Positions 21,350 through 32,539 of a DNA stretch of 64,000 bases are shown piece after piece. Made by a program: the position numbers and the translations under genes. The stretch is from assembly GCF_000283155.1 (NCBI RefSeq), contig NW_004454166.1, forward strand, positions 2,798,625 through 2,862,624. Direction: 5' to 3'. Within the stretch, counting starts at the first letter, position 1. Every line of letters begins with the position of its first letter. The stretch comes from Ceratotherium simum simum (lineage: Eukaryota; Chordata; Mammalia; Perissodactyla; Rhinocerotidae). Below the pieces are notes generated by a model. The model worked only from the letters and a program-made list of their open reading frames with translations, was not told the origin of the DNA and ran no database searches.

Positions 21350-21380
21350 ACTACACATACACACACGCACACACACACTA
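21350..21380 (+). repeat. Short interrupted (CA)n
   Basis: CACATACACACACGCACACA followed by a few more CA units. In the probable HEMGN 3' UTR. Confidence 0.85.
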
Positions 21381-21572
21381 GCAGGATATCGTCTGTGGTA
21401 GAATCTGAAAAAACACGTGAGTTCTCTCTTTCAGCTATTGTCTATACATGGGGAAAAAAACACTGTTAAAATATTAATGAATATTGTAGATATTTTTACA
21501 ATATTTTGAGAAAATCACACATATATATTAAGATGTGTATTTTGTTGGACAACAATGATGGTTGAGCACTTG

Positions 21573-21676
21573 TTAAAAAAAAACATAGCTATGGACGTTA
21601 TTTTCTGGGCGAATCTCTTGAGGAGCGTTTGGAATTGCTGGTATCTCTGGTTCTTCTGCTTTGGGTTCTTTCATTT
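21573..21676 (-). CDS. HEMGN: HEMGN coding exon 4 (C-terminus, stop)
   Basis: Acceptor TTTTACAG|AAATG. Encodes the last 33 residues: [16 protein letters not shown], then [17 protein letters not shown], then TAA. The acidic Pro/Glu-rich end matches the human C-terminus, including the VYSYVLF-like finish. A run of nine T spans the final codons. Confidence 0.93.
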
Positions 21677-24600
21677 CTGTAAAATAAAATAAAATACGGA
21701 AATAGGTTCAATAAATGGTATTGGGACAAGTGACCACCCCTTTGGAGGAAAAAAAAACTTGACCTCACACCTTGCACAAAAACAAATTTCAGATGTATTA
21801 AAGATTTAAATATTAAAATATTATAAATGTTGTAGAAACAATAGAATGTTCTTATAATCTTAGGATGATAAAGCCCTTTCTAAGCAGAACACAGACCAGA
21901 AATCATAAAGGAAAAGACTGACAGGTTTGAATAACTAAAAATTAAAATCATGACAGGTTTGAATAACCAAAAACTAAAATTAAAATTTTGTCATATAGAT
22001 GACAAAAACCGCTGTAAACAAAGCTAAACCTGAAACAACAACTGGAAAAATATTTACAACTTATATGTAGGTAAAGGTTTAATAACTATTATTTAAAGGG
22101 ATTTTTTAATCAATCAAAAAAGATAATTATCCCAAATTCAAAATGAAACAAGGATTCAAACAGGCAACTATCAAAAGAAAAATTTCCAATTTATAATAAT
22201 TATGAAAAAAATGCCTAGTAGCATTAGTCATCAAAATAGTGGGACTTAAAACAATTAGTTTTTTTTTTAACCTAGGGGATAGGCAAAGATTTTTAAAACG
22301 TGATCATGTGCAGTGTTGGCAGGGGTGTGGGGAACACTTATACTAATTCTTGGTTTGTGTGAATTGCTACATTTTTGGGGGCTAGTCTGACAGAATGTAT
22401 CCAAACTTTAAATACTGGCAGCCTTTGGCCCAGCAATTCAACTTCTAGGGATTTATCCAAAGGAAATAATCAGACAAACTGAAGCTTCCAGTGCCTCAAT
22501 TTCCTTATCTATAAAATGAAGATAATATTATTTATCCAATAGGGTTTTTAACATTGAATAAAACAATTCACACAAAATGTTTAATACAGTGTCTAGCACA
22601 TAGAAAGTGCCAACAAATGTTAGCTTAATAAATGTTACTTCCAATGATGTTCACTGAACATAGTTATAATGGTAAAACTTGGCAGTAACCTAAGTGTTCA
22701 TCAGTATAGGGATTGGTTGAATAAATCATTGTACGTATAACACAATACTATACGCTTGTTACAAAAGATGTCATTACGATGGCCATGATATATATAGTAT
22801 GTGGGAAAAAAGCAGATTACAGAATAGAATGTGTTGTACTATCTCATTTGTTAAAACAAAACAAACCCTTAACATTGGGGATCGGAGATAGGAGATGGTA
22901 TTATAGGGGACTTTTACTCTCTATTCACTTATATATTGCTTTAATTTCTTATAATGAACATTTATAACTTATTATTATGAAAATTTTACAATCAGCAAAA
23001 AGGGAGAGATTTCTGTTTGTTTGGTAAGACAAAAACAAAAACAAAATAAGCATTAATTAATTGCCTATATTAACCCTGATGGGTTTAGAATGATACTCTT
23101 AGAATAGGGGCGCTGTGTTGATTAGAGTTGCTTCTCCAGCAGGGGGCTCCTGTCAGTACAAGTAGAACTTCATATGTCTGCTTTTTACAATACATTTTTT
23201 TTATAAGGTCTTTCCTCAAAAACTGTATTACTTGGAACCCAGTTAACCCCGTGTTCTTGTTGCACGCATCTTTTAGGAGAAAGAGCAAATAAGCTACCAA
23301 AAGGATTTCTTTAGAAAACAGTTCTCTGGGGATAACTGTGGTCTGACAGACTCAGCCCATTTCCTATACTGTCTGCAGTATTGTACAAAAAGAACCGAGG
23401 TTCTCAGTTATGTCCCTGAGGCGAGTCAAATAGAAGAAAGTTCACATTATTTTCAGAATGCTACGCTTAGGAGAAAGCTTTTCAGGAACAAATATTGAAA
23501 CAGGGCTTTTGGTAAACCTGATAAATCCTAGAAGAATGAATTCTCTTGTAACAGGATCACATTTTACACCTTTTATCTCCTTTGGTACCCTGTGTGGTGA
23601 ATATACTTACCTTTAGTTTGCCAGGAAATTTTAATTTTTGAGAAAAACTTTATTTATCTAAACTTAATCATCCTTTAAAATATTTTGCACATAATTCATC
23701 CTATATTTGGTTGATTTCTCCTCACTGGCTAAAGCTTTCCAAAATGAATAGTATGTACAAGTAGCCACTATACACACTTATATTTTCAATTATTTTCTTT
23801 TAATTCTTTGGAAATGTGCCAAACAGACATTGGTTGAAAAACATTTTTTACTTAAAACTACCCAATAACATTAATGACACCCCTTGAGATAACTGGGGAT
23901 AACCTGCGACCGTCAAAGAAGGCTGTAAATCACCACTCTGAGTGGGATGTACCCATTTGGTGCTCCAGTTATAAATGGGGAACACCATTAAGTGGCAGTG
24001 TCACTGACCTGTCCCCAGTAAACAACCCCTACCTCGAGGAAAAGTGTAAACATCCTTAGCATCTTCCTGGTGTGTTTCAGGATCCTGGCGTGGGGGCCCA
24101 CCTGTTTCTGGGTATGGTTCTGGAAAGCATTCTTTAGACACATCCTTATTTTTATAGGTCTTAGTAGAGAGGTCTTCAGGCCCAGGTGTTTCTTGGTATA
24201 TTTCAGGTGAACAGTCTTCAGGCCCAGGTGTTTCTTNNNNNNNNNNNNNNNNNNNNNNNNNNNNNNNNNNNNNNNNNNNNNNNNNNNNNNNNNNNNNNNN
24301 NNNNNNNNNNNNNNNNNNNNNNNNNNNNNNNNNNNNAGTCTTCAGGCCCAGGTGTTTCTTGGTATATTTCAGGTGAACAGTCTTCAGGCCCAGGTGTTTC
24401 TTTGTCTATTTCAGGTGAACAGTCTTCGGGCCCAAGTGTTTCTTGGTCTATTTTAGGCGGATATTCTTGTGAAGCAGGTGTTTCTTGGATTGTTTTACGA
24501 GAAGGGACTTTAGGTACAGTGATTTCTTTATATGTTTTATGAGAAAAGTGTTTGGGTTCAACTGTTTCTTGGCATGTTTTTGTAGGAAGGTCTTTAGGCA

Positions 24601-27600
24601 CAGCTATTTCTTGTGTTTTAGGAAAGAAGCTTTCCATCTCAGCTGTTCCTTGACCTGGTTCAGAATTGTATTCCTCAAGGTCAGCTCTTTTTTGGTATGT
24701 TTCAAGAGTGTAGTCTTTAGGTACTTCTGGCTTGGGGTATGCTTCAAGAGAGCATCCTTCCAGGTCAGCTATGTCTTCAGACGTTTTAGAAGGAAGGGCT
24801 TTGGCTACAGCTATTTCTTGGCACATTTTAGGAGAGAAGCCTTCAGGTTCAGCCATATCATGGTACATTTTGGAGGGATGGTCTTGAAGAACAGCTATTT
24901 CTTGGCACATTTTAGGAGAAAGGTCCTCAGGTTCAGCCCTATCTTGGCATATTTCAGAAGGGTGCTTTTGTACTGCTGTTTTTTGGTACTCAGAATAATT
25001 TTCCTGATGTATAATGCTTTCTTGACCTATTGCAGAAAAATGGGTCTCAGGTACAACTCTTTGGGGGGAGGCAACCGGACGGAGAGCTTCGGTTACACTG
25101 CTAGGTGGTTCAGTTTCTTTCTTTGCAGTTGCCAGAGTTTTCTCCATAATTTCCTTTTCTAATTGTGGCCGAGGCTCCACCTTCAGTTCTGTCTTTTGTT
25201 GTCTCTTTCTGCCTCTTTGATTTCCTTTTCCTTTTCCTGTTCTCTGTCGCTTGTGTTTTTTCTCTCTGTGGAGAGATCAGAATTAGTGTCAGCAGTGAGA
25301 CTATAGAATTCAAATAAATGCTTGATAATAACAGTCCCAGGTCTCCCACTGCCTCACTGCACAACCTTGAACAAGTCACTTAATATCTCTGGGCCCCAGT
25401 CTTCTTGTTTGTAAGAGAAAGGAGCGGTGCTAGATGTTCTCAGTTGTCAGGAGAGGAGATGGCCCTCAGGCACTTTTCATCTCTGACGCCTTGCTCACCA
25501 GGAACCTTCTTGGTGAGTGTAGTGTATGTGTGTTTGAGAGCATATACTTCAAGTTTTGTTATGGAAAACATACAATTGATGTTATAAATGAATAGATGGG
25601 CATTCTGGTTTATACATTAGTCTCTTTGGGTTAGTCTGTGTGAGTTAGTCCCACTATGCCCTGGGTAAAATTATACATGTGTTTCTAAATCCCCAATCCA
25701 GGCACGGCTCCTTGTCTGGGCAGCCTGCAGGTGGATGATGTATACGGCTTGCTTATCTAATACAGTGTCTTGTGTAAAGGACGCTAAGTAGCTACAATAC
25801 ATGTCAAATGAGATATACTGTAAGCTGGGTCAAAAGCTGCAAAAATATTTCTTGAAGTTCTGGTGGAAAGGCATGAGTGGCTATATTATACCTACTCCAA
25901 ATTAATAGCTAGATTACAGATCTAAAAGATGAAAGGAAATGCATGGAAATTGCAGCCAATAACAAATTGTTAGGTACTGCAAATATAACCAAATACAGAT
26001 GGCTAATACAGATGGGCTCAGGGGGGAGAAAAAGGTACTATAAATAAGCATTTCATTATTTTTCTAAACCTATTGAAATTCTGTTCCATGCTACCTGCTC
26101 CATGGAGCCTTCTCTTACAGACCACAGGGCTGAAACGCTCTACCTGCTTAGTGTTCCTGTAGGGTTTATTATGAGGATCATGCTCACGGCAAGGAACATA
26201 GGCTGCCTTATACTGTAGTTATTTCTGGAGAAACCTTATTTCTTTTAGTAAACTAGATGTTCTTTAGAGATAAAACCAGTGTCTTTTATGTTTTTGCAAT
26301 GCTTGTAGTTCCTTGCACACTTAAAAATGTATACCCTGTCTTACTTTTGTGTATGTTTGAAAATTTCCATAATTAAAAATTTTTTAAAGATTGCCTCACC
26401 AACACCAGTTTGAAGTCAATATAAAAAGGAATATGCATAATAAGACAGTCAAAAATAAATATTAAAAATAATATAGAAGCAAAGGTAATCTAAAAATGAT
26501 GGTATGGCACCTCAGCATTTTGAAGTATAACTCCAAGCAACCAAGGTAACAAGATAAATTATAAAGTCCTATTGTCAGATTAAAAAAAGATGATATATCT
26601 GAATTCTTCAGGAAAAATTAATTTTTTCCTAGATATTAAATCCTAAATAGTTTGTTATGTAGATCTCTATACGAGGGAATCTGAGTAATATAATGTTCTA
26701 TGCTCTTCCCGGTAGTTTTTCAAAAGATGTAAAAATATCTATGTGGCCTACAATTTAATCTGTAGTCTGTCACTTATCAGCTATGTGATCATGGGCAGGT
26801 CACTTAACCTCTCTGTGCCTTGGTTTCTTCACAGGTAAAATGGAGTAAAAGTATCTGCCCAACCTCTTATGGTTATTGTAAGAATGGCATATAGTAACTT
26901 ACAGGAATGAATTATCCAAATATAAATTAGTACTCTTGTATTAATATACAAGACTAATATACGAGGAAGCACTATAAGTGCTTCCTATGTGCCAGGCACT
27001 GTTTTAAGTAATTTGATTTTCTGTTATCTCACATAATCTTCACATCAGCTTATGAGGTCGATACTATTATTATCTCCATTTTGCAGATGACACAACTGCG
27101 GCACAGAGAGGTGGAGAAACACGTCCAGGTTCAAATGGCTAGGAAGTAGGGGAGCCGGGCTTCTAATCTAGTCATTCTAGCTTTAACAGCCAGGATCTTA
27201 CCCATTACATCTGCTGCTTCTCTCTGTAACTACTAAGGTTTCACCATGTGGTATGTTGTAGTGAGAACAGCCCTCCATAGTACAGAAATGTGTCACCAGA
27301 GCAAGGCCAGCCAGCTGCCAAGAGGTTCACCAAGGTGTCATCTACTTCAGTGACCTCCTCAGCCTTGGCCCCCCAGGCCAGCAAGCACAGAAACCCAATT
27401 CTATCAGCACACCTGAGACTAGCTCCATTTATCAGGGGCAGAGCTCATCAACCAGCTGAAAGAGACTGATATGTAAACCTAAAGACCAATTTCTAAGTGA
27501 ACAGTGAGAAATGCAAAGTCACAGAGCAGAGAATGCACCCTTCCTCTGTAGCAGGTACTTGGGAAGCCAAGCAATGATCAGAAGGTTGCTTGGTGAGTAT

Positions 27601-30600
27601 GGAATTAGGAAGCTAATTGGATACTCTTCAACAGAGTCACCTGCCACAGGTCCCAAGTACAGAAGTTTCTGCTTTAACATAGTATACACATTCCTGAAAA
27701 ACCTCATTTTCTGAAAAACCATGCACTAAAAGTAACAGTGCTGGGCTGGCCCCGTGGCTTAGCGGTTGGGTGTGCGCACTCCGCTGCTGGCAGCCTGGGT
27801 TCGGATCCCGGGCGTGCACCGACGCACCGCTTGTCCGGCCGTGCTGGGGCCGTGTCCCACATACAGCAACTAGAAGGATGTGCAGCTATGACATACAACT
27901 ATCTACTGGGGCTTTGGGGGAAAAAATAAATAAATAAAATTATAAAAATTATAAAAAATTATAAAAAAAAAAGTAACAGTGCTTATGAGGAAAAAATAGA
28001 GTTGGGGCAAACGACTCAAAATCTATACAACTTTTAACACTAACAAAAACAATACTTGGTACCTGGGGAGATGATTTGGATAGTCCAGACAAACAGCTGA
28101 ATACGGCTGGAGGCTGCCTCGGGGGATAGTAAAAATGCACAAAAGCAACAGCGTGGTAAATGCTGGCTTGCAGCTGCTGAGATCATGCAAATAAGGGTGG
28201 TGCTCTGAGCCAGCGGGGCTGCCATTAAGTTGAGGAAGTACAACCTACCACATGTGGCGAGCTGTGCAAGGCTGGTGGTGTCCTTCTCTGGGGAATGAGC
28301 CCTGGATACAGGCTGAAAAGGATCCTACCTATGCAGCAGCCAAGCTGAAGGCTTTTTCCTTTCCTGCTGAAAGTTTTAATTCTATTCCCACTATTCTGGC
28401 TCCTTTGACTAGAAAAAACGGTGAATCAACACAACTTCCACATTACACTGACATCGTTCTCCTATTTACCAATCATATGTGAGCTCATTTGTGTTGTCGC
28501 AGAACAGACACTACTCAGTCCCTAGCGGGGATAGATGCCGTTTCTTAAGAAGAGTGCTTAGATGAGTGGTTCTCAACTGCGGGCGATTTCCCTCCTCCCC
28601 ACCCCCCACCCCAGGAGACATTTGACAATGTCTGGAGAAATTTTTGGTTGTCACAACTGGGGAGGGGGAGTGCTATTGGTTTCTAGAGGCCAGAGATGCT
28701 GCTGAACATGCTGAATGCACAGGACAGCCTCCCACACAAAGAATTGTCCTGCCCACAGCATCAATGGGGCCGAGGTTGAGAAACCCTGGCTTAGATGGAT
28801 GCTGCACTTTGGGCTCCCCTTTTCTATCTCCAAGCAAGCGATACCTCTGTTGTAGTCATATGCTAACTGGAGGCAATGAGATGCTGCCTGATTTACAGTC
28901 AAGTTCTTGTACTCCCTCCCTGAGACGACATACAGGTAACTTTGATTGGAAATTCAGGAACTCCCAAACTCTTCTCATGCTCATTTACAGACAGTGTTTT
29001 TGCTTTACTCCATGGAGAGTTAATCACACTCATTTGATAAGGATTTTACTAAAGGAAAGATTGGAGAACAAGCTCGAGTGTTTCCTCAATGGTGTCTCCT
29101 GCTCTCAACAAGATGCTCTATGCTTGTGTTACCAGTGTGGTTAACACCAGGCCTCTCTACAATATAATTCAGTTGCCTGATACTTTAATTAAAGGAGACC
29201 AGGGATAAAATTCTGTTCCCACCACTTTACTAGCTGTGTGACTTTAGGCAAGAGATTTAACCCATCGGACACTTGGTTTCCTTTTTTTATAAAATAAGGA
29301 TAACAGCTCCTGAATTACGGGATTGTTGGAAAGAGAAAATACAGTATGTAAAAGTGCTCAGCACTGCCTGACACGTAGCATATGGTCAATATACATCAGT
29401 TCCTTTTCCCTTGCAAGGATACCATACCCAAATTGCCATTGTGAAGTTTCCTTTTCTTGAACTTCAGCTTTTCTTTTTCTGAGTTCCTCTCTGTTTCGCA
29501 AACTCCAAGTTCCAATGACTTCTGTAGGATCAAAATGCAAGTTATAGAAGAAAGATAGTGACAAATTGTGGCATTTATCAGCAAGAGTCCTATAGCCAAG
29601 TGGTAGAATCCCTATGCTGTTGTCTGAGTTTTTCTCCTAGCTTTTTGAGGCCAAGGACTATATCTTACTTATCCTTGTCCCTCCAAAGAATGCATGAGAG
29701 CAAACATTCAGTAAACATTTTTAAATGAAAATGTCAGTGTTTGTATGTAAGTGTGCCACCAACCTATTGATTTCTTCAAAATAATTTTTACATATTGTAC
29801 AAACATAAAATAGAAGGAAAAAATCAGCCATATTCTGCCACCCTTAACATTATAACTTGTTTTCATTTTATTCCTCGTACACATCTAGTCCCTATATTAC
29901 TCAAAGTTGTAATGATATCATACCACAATTTGATCATTTATTAACCTAACATTATATCAGAAATATTTTCCCTGATATAGTCCTCATAATTATAACTTTA
30001 ACAACTACATGATACTTAATCAAGTTGCTGTCTTCTCATTTACCCAGTCATTCCACCTGTTTTGAGCATTTAGGTTGTTGCCAGTGACTTTCTGCCATTG
30101 TAGATCAAACTATAATAAGCATATTCATGCATACAGCTTTTTGTTCTTTTGGATTTTTTCCTTAAGGGTGGTGTTTCTCCAAGTTCTTTGGAATATTAAA
30201 GGTATTATCAGAAAAGGTTCTGTTGCCATCCAAGTTTGTGAAAAGTTAATGGGTCTTGGATGTAGAACTTCTTAGAGCCCGTGGAGTGATTGCAGATTTG
30301 CACTAGCACCCACCCCACCACCACCACCAAAGATAGAGCATGCCCCTTGGACCACGGCACCTTTTGTTCTTAGGACAGAGGTTCTTAAAGGTGAACTCAG
30401 ATGGGGAAAAATTATACCTTATTTTTACAAATCTCTAATTAAAGTTACCATTTCCTTCAATTATGAAGGTAGGTAACAAACCACAGTAGTTTTGGCAGTG
30501 TGTGACTTTGTCACCAAAAGAAATTACAGATTTTTTCGTATCACATTACAGTTGTTGCAGACACCTTAAAATATTTATTTGACATGATATATTTGATTTG

Positions 30601-31599
30601 ATACAATGGTTATTAGACCTACCACTGGATGTTGTTATTTAATGCATCTATAAATAAGCATCTATATTACTATATCACAACTTTTCATTTTGATAACTGT
30701 ATCTTAATATAACTATTTCCTTTGTAATCCTTTTTAATTTTATGTATTTAAAATATTTATTCTAAGAAGGGTTCTATAGGTTCATCAGAATGCCAAAGGG
30801 ATCCATGGCACAAAAAATTTAAAAACACTGTCTGAAGGACTAAGTTCCGCAAAACATTTTGAGAAATGCTGCTTTAGGATAAATCCAAAGACTAAGATTA
30901 GGGAGTCAGAAGAATGAGCACTATTACAGTTCTTACTACCTATTGCCAGATCTCTTTCCAAAAATTACACCAAATAGCATAGAAGTATGTGAGTGTACTT
31001 GTTTTACCACAACCATCCAGTATTGGGCATTTTTGTGATCTTTTATTTAAATATATTATTTTTTTTTTTTAAGATTTTATTCATTTATTTTTCCCCCAAA
31101 GCCCCAGTAGATACTTCTCTGTCATAGCTGCACATCCTTCCAGTTGCTGTATGTGGGACGTGGCCTCAGCATGGCCGGAGAAGCGGTGCGTTGGTGCGCG
31201 CCCAGGATCTGAACCCGGGCCGCCAGCAGCGGAGCACGCGCACTTAACCGCTAAGCCACGGGGCCAGCCCTAAATATATTATTAATAATTTATTATTTCC
31301 TGTGTTTCTCTCAATTTTTAGAATCTGAATGCTCTAAAGGCACATCAGGAAGTTATACAGCCCCAATTCTTCCCATCTAAGGTCATATGAACATACTCAA
31401 TTATGTCCTTTCTTTGGCCAGATCCATAAAAAAGAGGAAAATAATCATAGCCCCAGTTCTTCCCAACAGTGACTAAGACCTCTTAGGCCACTAGAGACCT
31501 CTTAAGAGCTCCTTCATTACCTGGAACACGGTTCCCTTCTTGATGAGGATCAGGTGTCTGATGGAGCATCAAGCGAGATTGGTCCCTTCCCACATCCAT
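21573..31599 (-). CDS. HEMGN: HEMGN, hemogen (EDAG), four coding exons
   Basis: Known role: nuclear, haematopoietic-restricted regulator linked to GATA1 activity and progenitor survival. Seen: join of 31521-31599, 29428-29521, 24033-25265 and 21573-21676 (minus strand), all junctions GT/AG and in phase. Visible coding totals 1410 nt (469 codons plus stop) without the gap; with the minimum 18 missing bases the protein is 475 aa, close to the 484 aa of human. Order: short N-terminal segment; conserved [18 protein letters not shown] block (30-48); basic region of about 59-82 ([21 protein letters not shown]) fitting the nuclear localisation signal; a long acidic 14-residue repeat region; an acidic C-terminal tail ending SYVFF. 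The only defect is a 100-N gap in exon 3, which as drawn breaks the frame. Confidence 0.95.
21690..22970 (+). repeat. Old L1 3' region
   Basis: GTTCAATAAATGGTATTGGG, GGCAGCCTTTGGCCCAGCAA, TTCTAGGGATTTATCC, then GGCAGTAACCTAAGTGTTCA. Interrupted by a MIR at about 22480-22645. Confidence 0.65.
22480..22645 (+). repeat. MIR SINE within L1
   Basis: GCCTCAATTTCCTTATCTAT, AAAATGAAGATAATATT, TGTCTAGCACATAGAAAGTG. Confidence 0.65.
23136..23149 (+). promoter_or_regulatory. CTCF-like motif in HEMGN intron 3
   Basis: CCAGCAGGGGGCTC matches 13 of 14 positions of the CTCF core consensus, forward orientation. Confidence 0.5.
24033..25265 (-). CDS. HEMGN: HEMGN coding exon 3 (interrupted by assembly gap)
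   Basis: Acceptor CTCCACAG|AGAG and donor CTCGAG|GTAGGG. It begins with the basic nuclear-localisation cluster and continues as consecutive 14-residue units with the pattern x-x-S-P-K/E-x-Y/C-Q-E-x-x-x-P-E. The 100 N at 24237-24336 interrupt it; translated literally the frame is lost past the gap, but both sides are clean in the expected frame, so this is an assembly artefact rather than a frameshift. Confidence 0.94.
24169..24460 (-). repeat. 42-bp coding minisatellite in HEMGN
   Basis: Unit on the plus strand starts ACAGTCTTCAGGCCC and ends TTTCAGGTGA. Copies lie at 24169-24210, 24211-24236 (cut by the gap), 24337-24376 (cut), 24377-24418 and 24419-24460, near-identical close to the gap and more diverged away from it. 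It encodes [14 protein letters not shown]. Confidence 0.92.
24237..24336. other. Assembly gap (100 N) in HEMGN exon 3
   Basis: Exactly 100 N, the conventional placeholder for an unsized gap. It falls within identical 42-bp coding repeats. Frame continuity needs a multiple of three, and repeat register needs 18 + 42n bases. Confidence 0.97.
25330..25410 (+). repeat. MIR fragment
   Basis: CACAACCTTGAACAAGTCAC, TTAATATCTCTGGGCCCCAG. Confidence 0.6.
26750..26930 (+). repeat. MIR SINE
   Basis: TGTGATCATGGGCAGGTCAC, TTAACCTCTCTGTGCCTTGG, CAGGTAAAATGGAG. Confidence 0.82.
26960..27195 (-). repeat. MIR SINE
   Basis: TTCCTATGTGCCAGGCACTG, CATTTTGCAGATGACACAAC, GGCACAGAGAGGTGGAG. Confidence 0.82.
27743..27968 (+). 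mobile_element. ERE SINE in HEMGN intron 2
   Basis: GGGCTGGCCCCGTGGCTTAG head, GGGTTCGGATCCCGGGC B box, GGGGCTTTGGGGG tail. Target-site duplication AAAAGTAACAGTGCT at 27728-27742 and 27969-27983. Antisense to HEMGN. Confidence 0.95.
28566..28790 (+). mobile_element. hAT-type non-autonomous element
   Basis: Imperfect terminal inverted repeats (GTGGTTCTCAACTGCGG and GAGGTTGAGAAACCCTG) around ACATTTGACAATGTCTGGAG and GGTTGTCACAACTGGGGAGG. The open frame across it is not a gene. Confidence 0.7.
29210..29385 (+). repeat. MIR SINE
   Basis: TAGCTGTGTGACTTTAGGCA, TAAAATAAGGATAACAGC. Directly adjoins the exon 2 donor side. Confidence 0.75.
29428..29521 (-). CDS. HEMGN: HEMGN coding exon 2
   Basis: 94 nt between acceptor ATCCTACAG|AAGTC and donor TTTGG|GTATGG. 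Encodes [20 protein letters not shown] and then [12 protein letters not shown], the best-conserved part of hemogen. Confidence 0.95.
30370..30845 (-). mobile_element. hAT-like relic
   Basis: Right end CATCAGAATGCCAAAGGGAT with CCATGGCACAAAAAATTTAA resembles the terminal part of Charlie/Tip100-group elements; left end AGAGGTTCTTAAAG is its weak inverted partner. Confidence 0.45.
31061..31270 (-). mobile_element. ERE SINE in HEMGN intron 1
   Basis: Reverse ERE: CCCCCAAAGCCCCAGTAGAT, GGCCGGAGAAGCGGTGCG, GCCACGGGGCCAGCCC. Target-site duplication TAAATATATTATT at 31048-31060 and 31271-31283. Confidence 0.95.
31521..31599 (-). CDS. HEMGN: HEMGN coding exon 1
   Basis: Encodes [20 protein letters not shown] and six more residues, then the donor CCAG|GTAATG. 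It aligns to the human N-terminus. A TTTTGCAG immediately upstream of the ATG could be an acceptor joining a non-coding 5' exon, which would agree with the alternative 5' UTRs I recall for this gene; that part is inference. Confidence 0.9.
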
Positions 31600-31730
31600 C
31601 GTGCTGCAAAACCTTCTTGCTATTTGGTCTGACTTCCACAAGCAGCCTTTTTTAAAATATCAAAAGCAGCTAACAGTTAAACACAGACACACACAAGTTC
31701 ACTTGTTACTTAACTTCCCGCCTAAAAGTT

Positions 31731-31790
31731 TTATCAGGTTGGACCACAGCTGCTGGCTACTTCTACTTTCTTTATCACACTGCACAGGTG
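31731..31790 (-). promoter_or_regulatory. HEMGN: E-box/GATA composite motifs upstream of HEMGN
   Basis: On the minus strand (the gene's strand), CACCTG (31790-31785), 7-nt spacer, TGATAA (31777-31772); then CAGCTG (31752-31747), 10-nt spacer, TGATAA (31736-31731). They lie 132-191 bp upstream of the HEMGN ATG. The first fits the CTG-N7-WGATAA composite bound by TAL1/E-protein/GATA1 complexes in erythroid cells. Agreement with the gene's known GATA1-dependent expression is inference. Confidence 0.6.
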
Positions 31791-31959
31791 TGAGTAGGGG
31801 GCATGGCTGGTGCTACGTCCTCATCCTCTAGCACAGTTGCTAGTTATACAGGGAGCCCCACAGCCACAACCTGGTAAAGCACAGTCTCCATACAGCAGTC
31901 ATTTGGTTATGTCTGCTCAGAAGTGCCTGAGTCCCATGTTCCTTTTTACATACAAAGGT

Positions 31960-32110
31960 GGCATGGTATAGAAAGGACACTAAGTCTGGGACCTAACCAG
32001 CTCCTAGAACAAGTCTCCTCCCCTTTCTGTGACTCTTTCTTCATTTGCAAAGTGGGTAAATTATTCCTGTCTTGCCCACCTCACACAGTTCTCCTCAAAG
32101 TGAAAATAAT
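31960..32110 (+). repeat. MIR fragment
   Basis: GTGACTCTTTCTTCATTTGC, AAAGTGGGTAAATTATTCC. Confidence 0.55.
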
Positions 32111-32539
32111 GAATGTGAAATTTACGAAGATGTGAAATTAATCTTATATTATTTCCCTGCATATAGCATTTTTTCACCTTAATCTGTCGCAAATAATGTG
32201 AAGTCTTGCTGCGTATGCTTTCAGACTTAGATAATAGACACAAAGAACCAAATTGGGAATTCAAAGCAAATTTGAACCCTTTTCTGCTCACCCGATCATT
32301 CACAAGTGACTCAAGATAACTAGTGAAATGCACTGTTACTAATCCAAGGAAGGGCAAAAAGCATCTCTTAATGAAAATATCACCATGTTATGTTACAGAA
32401 ATTAAGTTGAAACCAAAGGAATCACCCCATCTCTGAGCAGTCACCCCATTTGTGAAGGCAAGAAGGCACAGACCACCACGGTTGTTCAACTAAGGAAGGA
32501 ACTCTGACACCCCTGATACAGGCAGCTAGTCTGGGAGAC

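Larger units (their letters stand above)
21677..24032 (-). other. HEMGN: HEMGN intron 3
   Basis: GT/AG intron. Mostly old L1 with a MIR inserted (21690-22970), then an unrecognised stretch from 22980 to 24032 carrying the CTCF-like motif. Confidence 0.85.
25266..29427 (-). other. HEMGN: HEMGN intron 2
   Basis: GT/AG intron. MIRs at 25330-25410, 26750-26930 and (reverse) 26960-27195, an ERE, a hAT relic and a MIR next to exon 2. Stretches 25420-26740, 27200-27720 and 27990-28560 show nothing I can name. Confidence 0.85.
29522..31520 (-). other. HEMGN: HEMGN intron 1
   Basis: GT/AG intron. AT-rich stretch of L1 type at about 29750-30130, a hAT-like relic and an ERE. Confidence 0.85.

Noticed and set aside
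24186..24542. Apparent frameshift in HEMGN
   Set aside because: Caused by the 100-N placeholder; both sides are in frame once the gap is a multiple of three.
24485..25162. Plus-strand open frame of 225 codons
   Set aside because: It is the antisense shadow of HEMGN exon 3, kept open by the 42-bp periodicity; the minus-strand reading has splice sites and homology.
28644..29144. Plus-strand open frame of 166 codons
   Set aside because: Begins inside a hAT-type MITE and runs into intron sequence; no protein family recognised.
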